From positions 1 to 64,000 of the forward strand of contig NZ_VCPD01000008.1 in the NCBI RefSeq assembly GCF_005938215.1: a DNA stretch of 64,000 nt. Direction: 5' to 3'. The notes under the pieces were generated by a model. The model was not told the origin of the DNA and did not search any database. It saw nothing but the letters and a program-made list of their open reading frames with translations. Made by a program: the position numbers and the translations under genes. Position 1 is the first letter of the stretch. Each line of letters starts with the position of its first letter. This stretch comes from Ruegeria sediminis. GTDB lineage: Bacteria > Pseudomonadota > Alphaproteobacteria > Rhodobacterales > Rhodobacteraceae. Positions 1 to 6,861 of the stretch are shown piece by piece.

Positions 1-123
1 AATCTCGTCGAACGGGTTCATCGACATCTTGACATTGGCGAGATCAACTCCGCTCCCGTCCGCCTTCACGCGAACCTTCACGTTGTAGTCAATCACGCGC
101 TTGACAGGCACAAGTACCTTCAT
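1..123 (-). CDS. etfB: Electron transfer flavoprotein beta subunit, N-terminal part (cut by window edge)
   Basis: Only the first 41 codons are inside the window. They begin [12 protein letters not shown] and continue to MSMNPFDEI, the conserved opening of EtfB, which with EtfA carries electrons from acyl-CoA dehydrogenases to ETF:ubiquinone oxidoreductase. The ATG is at 121-123 and lies 12 bases after the stop of the 3-hydroxyacyl-CoA dehydrogenase gene, so it is probably the next gene of the same minus-strand operon. The GGAGTAAG-like stretch just upstream can serve as ribosome binding site. The rest of the gene, and any etfA, lies outside the window. Confidence 0.88.
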   Translation of the reverse strand, partial: MKVLVPVKRVIDYNVKVRVKADGSGVDLANVKMSMNPFDEI

Positions 124-135
124 GGGCTTACTCCT

Positions 136-1011
136 TCACCGCGTGGGAACCGGGGTTCCGCCCCGGTAGTCATAGAAACCCCGCCCCGCCTTGCGGCCTG
201 TCCAGCCTGCTTCGACATATTTGACCAGAAGCGGACACGGGCGATACTTCGTGTCGGCAAGTCCGTCATGCAGGACGTTCATGATCGCCAGGCACGTATC
301 GAGACCTATGAAATCGCCCAGCTCAAGCGGACCCATCGGATGGTTTGCGCCCAGCTTCATCGACGCGTCGATACTGGCGACGTTTCCGACCCCTTCGTAC
401 AGCGCATAGACCGCCTCGTTGATCATCGGGATCAACACCCGGTTCACGATGAAGGCTGGGTAGTCCTCGGAACTTGCCGCAGTTTTGCCAAGCCGGCCGA
501 CGATCGCACTGAGAGCGTCATAGGTCTCGTTCGAGGTGGCGATGCCGCGGATCAGTTCGACCAGTTTCATCACCGGCACCGGGTTCATGAAATGAAACCC
601 CATGAAGCGGTCCGGCCGGTCCGTCGTAGCAGCCAACCGGGTGATCGAAATCGACGAGGTGTTCGACGTCAGGATCGTATCAGGCCCTAGCGACGGGAGA
701 AGTTCGGAAAATATCTGCGTCTTGATGGCTTCGCGTTCGGTCGCGGACTCGATGATCAGGTCGCAAGCCCCGAGTTCGCGCAAATTCGTGGTCGACCGGA
801 GACGCCGCAGGGCCTCGGTTCGCTCACCCTCGGTCAGTTGGTCTTTCGCGACCTGGCGCGCCGTATTCTGCTCGATCCGCGCCCGTGCCTTGGCGAGTGC
901 ATCTTCCGATATGTCGCTCAGGATCACGTCGTACTCGGCAGCGGCAAAGACATGGGCGATGCCGTTGCCCATCTGCCCTGCCCCGATCACTCCGACGGTC
1001 TGAATGCTCAT
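136..1011 (-). CDS. hbd: 3-hydroxybutyryl-CoA dehydrogenase family protein
   Basis: 291 residues, the usual family length. The Rossmann motif GAGQMG is at residues 10-15, and the catalytic segment FHFMNPVPVM places the active-site His at about residue 140. The C-terminal 3HCDH domain (EAVYALYEGV, MGPLELGDFIGLD) is intact. The enzyme interconverts 3-hydroxyacyl-CoA and 3-oxoacyl-CoA with NAD(P). Its ATG overlaps the phosphotransacylase stop in an ATGA arrangement at 1008-1011, which indicates translational coupling. A monofunctional dehydrogenase next to etfB fits short-chain acyl-CoA metabolism (butyrate, polyhydroxybutyrate or glutarate routes). The exact substrate cannot be read from the sequence. 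Confidence 0.9.
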   Translation of the reverse strand: MSIQTVGVIGAGQMGNGIAHVFAAAEYDVILSDISEDALAKARARIEQNTARQVAKDQLTEGERTEALRRLRSTTNLRELGACDLIIESATEREAIKTQIFSELLPSLGPDTILTSNTSSISITRLAATTDRPDRFMGFHFMNPVPVMKLVELIRGIATSNETYDALSAIVGRLGKTAASSEDYPAFIVNRVLIPMINEAVYALYEGVGNVASIDASMKLGANHPMGPLELGDFIGLDTCLAIMNVLHDGLADTKYRPCPLLVKYVEAGWTGRKAGRGFYDYRGGTPVPTR

Positions 1012-1925
1012 CCTCGCCCCCCTTCCATTACCGCAGCCGCCAGCAAAAGCGCGTTGATCCGCCGCTCGGCGGAATCCGACCGCGAGTTCAGCAACACGGG
1101 GACCTTGCCGCCAAGCACGATAGAGCCGGTCTTTGCGTCGCCGTGATATTTCCAGGCTTTCGCGACCGCGTTCGCGGCGTCGATGTTCGGGAACAACAAC
1201 AGGTCCGCCGATCCGGCCGCTGGCAATGCCTGCAGCCCCTTGATGCGGGCGGCTTCGGTCGAGATGGCCACGTCATAGCCCATTGGGCCACCGATAAGGA
1301 ATCCATTCAGAATCCCCTCGCTGCCTTCCTTTGTCAGCGTTTCGGCATCACGTGTGGCCGGAATTGCGTCAGAGACCTTTTCGGTCGCGCAGACCGCCGC
1401 TACACGCACCGGCGAAACGCCCAGGCCGCGGAACAGTGCCTCGGTATTGATGATGATCTGACGTTTTTGATCGAGCGTTGGCGCAGGCACTATGCCATTG
1501 TCGGTAGCCGCGATCAGGCGTTTGACAGAGGGCATCTCGGCGACAGTCACGTTGGACAAAACCCCACCGGCTCTAAGGCCTGCCTCTCGGTCTACCACCG
1601 CACGCAAGTAAGAGGTGCTGTCAATGTGCCCCTTCATCAGCACGTCACCCAACCCCTCGCGTATCGCCGCCACGGCTTCGCGCGCGCAGTCATCCGGACC
1701 TACAGCGTTGCGAAATTCGACACCGGCAGGGCGCGGATTGGGGAACATCGGCGCCAAGAGCGAAGGATCGCCGGTCACCACGGCATTTGAGACCAGACCG
1801 TCGTGGATCAACGACATGACCGCCATTGCGATCTCGGGCGCCTCTCCTCCCGCGACCACCAGCCGTATCGGCTGACGTTGCAGCGCGGCCGCGCGCAGAT
1901 CTTCGAAACTGCGGTGAACCATCAT
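1008..1925 (-). CDS. ptb: Phosphate acetyl/butyryltransferase (phosphotransbutyrylase type)
   Basis: 305 residues from the ATG at 1923-1925, whose ATGA overlaps the stop of the kinase gene. An upstream in-frame extension is rejected because it would run into the kinase coding sequence. Family signatures are VLMKGHIDSTSYLRAV (about residues 95-110), the central TDNGIVPAPTL segment, and the C-terminal DLLLFPNIDAANAVAKAW and VPVLLNSRSDSAERR blocks of the PTA_PTB family. It exchanges phosphate and CoA on an acyl group (acyl-P + CoA to acyl-CoA + Pi). Together with the adjacent butyrate kinase it forms a reversible route between a free acid and its CoA thioester. Acetyl versus butyryl or dicarboxylic specificity is not determined. 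Confidence 0.85.
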   Translation of the reverse strand: MMVHRSFEDLRAAALQRQPIRLVVAGGEAPEIAMAVMSLIHDGLVSNAVVTGDPSLLAPMFPNPRPAGVEFRNAVGPDDCAREAVAAIREGLGDVLMKGHIDSTSYLRAVVDREAGLRAGGVLSNVTVAEMPSVKRLIAATDNGIVPAPTLDQKRQIIINTEALFRGLGVSPVRVAAVCATEKVSDAIPATRDAETLTKEGSEGILNGFLIGGPMGYDVAISTEAARIKGLQALPAAGSADLLLFPNIDAANAVAKAWKYHGDAKTGSIVLGGKVPVLLNSRSDSAERRINALLLAAAVMEGGRG

Positions 1926-3025
1926 GCCACCTGCCTTTCTGATATGATCGGCCAAGTCAGCGGCGTCTCCTGCCCGGACAGAACGCGCGCGGCGCCTTCT
2001 GCCAAGGCGCGACACTCATCGCTGCCCGGGTAGACATGCAACGGGGCAAGTCGGGTCAGTTTGTCGGTCAGATACCCGGTGACGCGGGGACTATTGGCCA
2101 GCCCTCCGGTCAGGATGATCCCGTCCAGATCGAAAGAGGCGACCGACGCCATCGCGCCGACGGCCTTGGCCGTCTGATAGAGCATCGCCTCGAAAACGAG
2201 CCTCGCCTCTTCGTCGCCTGCCTCGATCATGGTCTCGACGCGGCGGATGTCCTTGGTGCCCAGCATCCCGAAAACGCCCCCGCGCCCGTAAAGCTTGTTC
2301 AGCAACTCCTCGCGCGTGTACTTGCCCGAAAAGCAGAGTTCGATCAGCGGCAGCGGCGGCAAACCGCCAGCACGTTCCGGGGTGAAGGGCGAGATTTCCA
2401 TCCGGTTGGAACTGTCGACAAGGCGACCGTTCAGCAAGGCCGCAATGGAGAAACCAGCCCCGAGATGTGCGACGACCGCACGAAGCTCGTCAAAGGGCTT
2501 GTTCAGCTCTTTGGCAAGTCGGCGGCCACATGCGCGGATGTTGAGCGCATGCACGAATGAAAACCGCGGGATCTCGTCAAAGCCCGAAACGCGGGCGACC
2601 GGGGCCAGTTCATCGACGCTGACGGGGTCCACCACGAAGGCCGGCACGCCATGACGGCTGGCAAGTGCATGTGCCAGAGGCGCGCCGAGGTTGCTGGCAT
2701 GGTGGTAAACAGGCGTATGCAGGGCGAAATCGACCAACGCCTTGTTGACTTCAATGACACCCGCAGGAACCGGCGTCAGCATACCGCCCCTTCCGGCACA
2801 GGCCACAAGCCGGCGGTCGTCCAGATATTCGGACAGGAACGCCGCGATATGAGCGGCCCGGAAATCCAACTGCGACGCAATGGTCGGAAACCCCGCCATC
2901 ACACCCTCGTCATGGTCGAGCGTTCGTTCGGTGATCACTTCGACGACCCTGCCGTTCAGCCCATAAAGCGCGCAGCGTGTCGTCGTGGTTCCGGGATTGA
3001 TGGAAAGAATGGCATTCAGGCTCAT
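1922..3025 (-). CDS. buk: Butyrate kinase family (acetate/propionate kinase superfamily)
   Basis: 367 residues from ATG 3023-3025, four bases after the stop of the aldehyde dehydrogenase gene. The open frame continues upstream, but that part overlaps the neighbour and lacks family similarity. The N-terminal phosphate-binding strand SINPGTTTTR (about residues 8-17) and the motifs HLGAGFSIAALLNGRLVDSSN and ILTGGLANSP are typical of the ASKHA acetate/butyrate kinases. The enzyme forms acyl-phosphate from acid and ATP, or makes ATP in the reverse direction. Butyrate kinase is classically clostridial. Here it is embedded between an aldehyde dehydrogenase and a phosphotransacylase, which suggests activation of the acid made by the dehydrogenase. 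Confidence 0.85.
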   Translation of the reverse strand: MSLNAILSINPGTTTTRCALYGLNGRVVEVITERTLDHDEGVMAGFPTIASQLDFRAAHIAAFLSEYLDDRRLVACAGRGGMLTPVPAGVIEVNKALVDFALHTPVYHHASNLGAPLAHALASRHGVPAFVVDPVSVDELAPVARVSGFDEIPRFSFVHALNIRACGRRLAKELNKPFDELRAVVAHLGAGFSIAALLNGRLVDSSNRMEISPFTPERAGGLPPLPLIELCFSGKYTREELLNKLYGRGGVFGMLGTKDIRRVETMIEAGDEEARLVFEAMLYQTAKAVGAMASVASFDLDGIILTGGLANSPRVTGYLTDKLTRLAPLHVYPGSDECRALAEGAARVLSGQETPLTWPIISERQVA

Positions 3026-3029
3026 CGGA

Positions 3030-4460
3030 TCACCCCGCGAACTCATAGGCTGTCTTGACGGTGGTATAGAACTCGGCGGCATAACGCCCTTGTTCCCGCT
3101 GGCCATAGGAAGATCCTTTCCGGCCACCGAACGGCACGTGATAATCCACCCCGGCCGTGGGCAGGTTGACCATGACCATTCCCGAGGCCGACCGTCGGCG
3201 GAATTCCCGCGCGTGCTTGAGGTTGTTGGTGCAGATGCCGGAACTGAGGCCAAACTCGGTATCGTTGGCGACCGTCAAAGCCTCTTCGAAATCGCCGACC
3301 TTGATGACGCTGGCGCAGGGGCCAAAGATCTCTTCGCGACTGGAACGCATGTCGTTGTTGGCGCCCAGGAACAAGGCGGGGCGTTGGAAATACCCCTCGG
3401 TGGCCCCTTTCAGGCGCTCGCCACCGACGACTTCGGCCCCTTCGGAGCATGCCATTTCCACATAGGCAAGATTGCTGTTCAACTGGCTCTCAGACACGAC
3501 CGGACCGATCTGCGTGACTGGATCCAGCGGGTCACCTACCCGCAGCGCCTGTGCGCCGGCCGCCAGCCTTTCGACGAAAACACCATGAATACCGGCCTGT
3601 ACGATCAACCGCGACGAGGCCGTGCAACGCTGGCCAGTGGAAAAGAAAGCACCGTTCAAACAGGCGTCGACCGCGACGTCCAGATCGGCGTCGTCCAGAA
3701 CGACTATCGGGTTCTTGCCGCCCATTTCGAGCTGTATCTTCTTCATCCCCCTGGCCGCTTCGACTGCCAGCGCGCGCCCGACCGGAACCGAACCGGTAAA
3801 GGAGATCGCGTCGATTTGGGGGTGTTTCACCATGGCGTCTCCGACCACCGATCCGCGGCCCATCACCAGATTGAACACGCCCTTGGGCAGACCCAAGTCA
3901 TACAGGATTTCCGCCAGGACATGGGCCGAAGCCGGCGTCAGTTCTGCCGGTTTCATGACCACCGTGTTCCCATAAGCCAACGCCGGGGCAAGCTTCCACG
4001 CCGGGATGGCGATTGGAAAATTCCACGGCGTAATCAACCCGACCACACCGACCGGTTCGCGCGTGACCTCGACCGACACGCCGGGACGGACCGAGGACAC
4101 CGCTTCGCCGCTGATCCTGACCGCCTCTCCAGCAAAAAACCGGAACACCTGCGCCGCGCGGATCGTTTCGCCCTTGGCCTCGGCCAAGGTCTTGCCCTCT
4201 TCGCGCGCCAATAGTGTCCCGATTTCATCCGCCCGTGCCAGCAGCGCCTGAGCCACTGCCTCCAGCAAATCGGCCCGCTGTTGCGGGCTGGTCGCTGCCC
4301 ATCCGGGTTGAGCCGCGCGAGCCGCCTCGGCAGCCAGGTCCACGTCCTCGACCGAGCCGCGGGCGTAGAGGCCGATGAGGTCCGAGGTATCTGACGGACT
4401 TCGGTTTTCGGCCGCCTCGGCCGCGCCGAGCCATTCCCCGGCGATGAGGTTCTTTTTCAT
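3030..4460 (-). CDS. NAD(P)-dependent aldehyde dehydrogenase (semialdehyde dehydrogenase type)
   Basis: 476 residues from ATG 4458-4460. The ALDH fold is complete: PWNFP at about 145-149, the general base in QLEMGGKNP (Glu about 245), the nucleophile in GQRCTASS (Cys about 279) and EEIFGP near 375. The sequence style (TGQRCTASSRLIV, HVPFGGRKGSS) resembles alpha-ketoglutarate-semialdehyde and succinate-semialdehyde dehydrogenases. It lies downstream of a GabT-type aminotransferase and 4 bases upstream of butyrate kinase, so it probably oxidises the omega-semialdehyde produced by that aminotransferase. Whether the product is succinate, glutarate or another acid is open. Confidence 0.85.
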   Translation of the reverse strand: MKKNLIAGEWLGAAEAAENRSPSDTSDLIGLYARGSVEDVDLAAEAARAAQPGWAATSPQQRADLLEAVAQALLARADEIGTLLAREEGKTLAEAKGETIRAAQVFRFFAGEAVRISGEAVSSVRPGVSVEVTREPVGVVGLITPWNFPIAIPAWKLAPALAYGNTVVMKPAELTPASAHVLAEILYDLGLPKGVFNLVMGRGSVVGDAMVKHPQIDAISFTGSVPVGRALAVEAARGMKKIQLEMGGKNPIVVLDDADLDVAVDACLNGAFFSTGQRCTASSRLIVQAGIHGVFVERLAAGAQALRVGDPLDPVTQIGPVVSESQLNSNLAYVEMACSEGAEVVGGERLKGATEGYFQRPALFLGANNDMRSSREEIFGPCASVIKVGDFEEALTVANDTEFGLSSGICTNNLKHAREFRRRSASGMVMVNLPTAGVDYHVPFGGRKGSSYGQREQGRYAAEFYTTVKTAYEFAG

Positions 4461-4546
4461 CACGAACACTCCGATGGTCGGGGGAAGGCGGAAGTCGGAC
4501 CTTCCCCCTGTGCCACGCGAGGTCACTCACCCCACGCGCGGTTACG

Positions 4547-5848
4547 TCAGGCGGCCTGCGCCATCTTGGTTATTGCGGCTTCGAGCGACGCCTCCAGAAT
4601 GCCCAGTGCCTCGTCGACCTGCTCCATTGGCGTGGTCAGCGGCGGCAACAGGCGGACGACATTGGCTCGCGTGCCACACGGCAGGATGATCAGGCCGCGC
4701 GCCTCTGCTTCTGCCACGATTGCCTGCGTGAGAGCCGGGTCCGGGTTTCGAGATGCGCGATCGGTCACCAGCTCGAACGCGATCATCGCCCCAAGTCCCC
4801 GGACATCACCGAGGGCTTCCATCCCCTGACGTTCCGCAATCGCGAACAGACGCCCCTTGATCAGCTGGCCGATTTCTTCGGCACGGAAGCAAAGCTTTTC
4901 TTCCTCGATCACGTCGAGCACGGCATTGGCCGCCGCAACCGCCAACGGGTTGCCCGCATAGGTTCCGCCGATTCCGCCCAGCGGAGCGGCATCCACGATC
5001 TCGGCGCGACCGGTCACTGCGGACAGCGGGAAGCCGCCCGCCAGCCCTTTCGCCATAGTGACCAGATCCGCGGCGACACCGGCATGCTCCATGGCGAACA
5101 GCTTGCCCGTCCGGGCCATGCCCGCCTGCACTTCGTCCGCGATCAGAACGATTCCGTGCTCGTCAGCAATCTTGCGAAGCGCTTGCAGGAAATTCGGTGG
5201 AGCGATATTGAATCCACCCTCGCCCTGAACGGGTTCGATGATGATCGCAGCGACGCGTTCGGGATCGATGCTCGATCTGAAAAGCTGCTCAAGATGCGCC
5301 AAACTCGTCTCGGTCGTCACGCCGTGATAGGCATTCGGGAAAACCGCATGGTAGATCTCGGGCGGCATGGCGCCGAAGGACTTCTTGTAAGGCGCGACCT
5401 TGCCACACAACGCCATGCCCATCAGCGTACGCCCGTGGAAAGCACCTGAAAACGCGATGACCCCGGAACGCCCGGTAAAAGCCCTCGCCATCTTGACGGC
5501 GTTCTCGACGGCCTCGGCGCCTGTCGTGACCAGCATCGTCTTCTTGACGAAATCGCCCGGAGTCGCCGCGTTCAGCCTTTCTGCCAGATCCAGATAGCCC
5601 TCGAAAGGCGCAACGTGGAAACAGGTATGGGTGAAGGCTTCGGCCTGCGCCGCCACCGCCGCGAGGAGTTTCGGGTGCCGGTGACCGGTGTTGTTGACGG
5701 CAATCCCGGCGGCAAAATCGATGTACCGCTTGCCATCGACATCCCACAATTCGGCGTTTTCGGCCCGCGCCGCGTAAATACCGCGTGTCGCGACGCCTGT
5801 CGCCACAGCGGATGCCCGTCGCTGCTTGAGTTCTTCGGTACGTGACAT
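4547..5848 (-). CDS. gabT: 4-aminobutyrate / omega-amino acid aminotransferase
   Basis: 433 residues, class III PLP aminotransferase. Visible signatures are TTGAEAVENAVKMAR (phosphate-binding loop, about 108-122), the PLP-anchoring Asp in IADEVQAG (about 238) and the Schiff-base lysine in VTMAKGLAGG (about 267). The opening MSRTEELKQRR and the segment EPVQGEGGFN are typical of bacterial GabT/DavT proteins. It transfers the omega-amino group of 4-aminobutyrate (or 5-aminovalerate) to 2-oxoglutarate. It is the first gene of the minus-strand operon and is divergent from the XRE-cupin regulator, so it is the likely target of that regulator. GabT and DavT cannot be separated from sequence alone. 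Confidence 0.87.
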   Translation of the reverse strand: MSRTEELKQRRASAVATGVATRGIYAARAENAELWDVDGKRYIDFAAGIAVNNTGHRHPKLLAAVAAQAEAFTHTCFHVAPFEGYLDLAERLNAATPGDFVKKTMLVTTGAEAVENAVKMARAFTGRSGVIAFSGAFHGRTLMGMALCGKVAPYKKSFGAMPPEIYHAVFPNAYHGVTTETSLAHLEQLFRSSIDPERVAAIIIEPVQGEGGFNIAPPNFLQALRKIADEHGIVLIADEVQAGMARTGKLFAMEHAGVAADLVTMAKGLAGGFPLSAVTGRAEIVDAAPLGGIGGTYAGNPLAVAAANAVLDVIEEEKLCFRAEEIGQLIKGRLFAIAERQGMEALGDVRGLGAMIAFELVTDRASRNPDPALTQAIVAEAEARGLIILPCGTRANVVRLLPPLTTPMEQVDEALGILEASLEAAITKMAQAA

Positions 5849-5889
5849 TGGCGCGCCTCCTGATTGGCGTGAAATTCTGAGCTGTATTA

Positions 5890-5905
5890 GCTCATTATTT
5901 TGAGC
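5890..5905. promoter_or_regulatory. Short inverted repeat in the gabT / XRE-regulator divergent promoter region
   Basis: GCTCA-N6-TGAGC is a perfect 5-bp inverted repeat in the AT-rich 127-base region between the divergent starts at 5848 and 5976. It is well placed to be an operator for the adjacent XRE-cupin regulator. This is inferred from position and symmetry only. Confidence 0.4.
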
Positions 5906-5975
5906 ATATCAAAACTTTTATTTCGAGGCTCATCGGTCTAAATTCTACCAGGCTTGGAATGTGAAAGGTTTACGG

Positions 5976-6554
5976 ATGAGCGAGTTCGATGTCGGGGCAA
6001 GATTGCGAGAACTACGCGTATTTCAAGGATTTTCCCAACGCCAGCTGGCAGAAGCAGCGGATGTCCCACATGGTCAGATCTCGATGGTCGAAACTAACAA
6101 AAGCAGCCCATCCGTTGCGACTTTGCGCAAAATTTTGGGCGGCCTTGGCGTTACGATGTCCGAGTTCTTTGAGCCAGAATCGAATCACGGTAGCGAGGTT
6201 TTCTTCACGCCGGACCAGTTGAAAGACCTGACGTCGAGGATTTATTCCGACCGCGCTGACACGATCGGCCGCCTGACGCTCAAACAGGTCGGCAATGCCC
6301 GTGACCTGGGGCTTCAGATCCTGCACGAGACTTACGAGCCGGGAGCGGATACCGGGCCCGACATGTTGTCCCACCCCGCAAGCGAGGGCGGCGTCGTCGT
6401 CTCGGGCGAGTTGGAAGTAACGGTCGGAGACAAAGTCCGCATCCTGAAGGCCGGCGACGCCTATCTTTTCAACTCGCTGGAACCGCACCGTTTCCGCAAC
6501 ACCTCCGATCGCGTCGCGATCGTGGTATCGGCCTGCACACCGCCCTATTTGTGA
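5976..6554 (+). CDS. XRE-family transcriptional regulator with C-terminal cupin domain (PuuR-like)
   Basis: 192 residues from the ATG at 5976, which has an AAAGG ribosome binding site 7 bases upstream. An in-frame GTG at 5961 would overlap that site and is less likely. The N-terminal helix-turn-helix (GARLRELRVFQGFSQRQLA to SPSVATLRKILGGL, about residues 5-60) is followed by a cupin domain (SGELEVTVGD to LEPHRFRN, about 135-180). This XRE-cupin architecture is shared with PuuR, the repressor of putrescine and GABA catabolism. It is divergent from a GabT-type operon and probably senses an amine or amino-acid intermediate of it. Confidence 0.85.
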   Translation: MSEFDVGARLRELRVFQGFSQRQLAEAADVPHGQISMVETNKSSPSVATLRKILGGLGVTMSEFFEPESNHGSEVFFTPDQLKDLTSRIYSDRADTIGRLTLKQVGNARDLGLQILHETYEPGADTGPDMLSHPASEGGVVVSGELEVTVGDKVRILKAGDAYLFNSLEPHRFRNTSDRVAIVVSACTPPYL

Positions 6555-6861
6555 TTCTGGTAGACGCCTGACTGTGATACATCGCGGATTAGGATGAGAA
6601 TTGGTAGGCTGGCTTGAGCCGACCCGAAAGCTTCGCTTTTCGGCCATTTTCGCGCGCGCCATGCAGTGAGCGTGGTGCTTTGCTCAGCTACACGTCAAGA
6701 ACCCCCTATGTCGCCCAGACGCCGTGCAGCCGCAACACTCGCAATGGTCCGCTGATGCGGCGTCGCCCGGCTGGCCAACTCATGCGGCGAGACCGCTAAT
6801 CGCATCCTTCGTCTTTCTGTATCTCAAGGCGAACTTATGCTATGAAAATACTGATTTTTCA
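6555..6861. other. Non-coding stretch between the XRE-cupin gene and the symporter gene, with a hairpin
   Basis: About 307 bases without a convincing gene. At 6624-6643 the strand CCGAAAGC can pair with GCTTTTCGG (one bulged T, 3-base loop), followed shortly by a TTTT tract at 6647-6650. This is a plausible weak Rho-independent terminator of the regulator gene. A 5-bp palindrome ACTGA-TTTT-TCAGT (6850-6863) overlaps the proposed symporter start. Reading continues open upstream of the symporter, but this part has no membrane-protein character and is probably leader DNA. Confidence 0.35.

Noticed and set aside
2985..4214. 409-codon plus-strand frame opposite the aldehyde dehydrogenase
   Set aside because: Antisense shadow of a clear ALDH gene with no similarity of its own.
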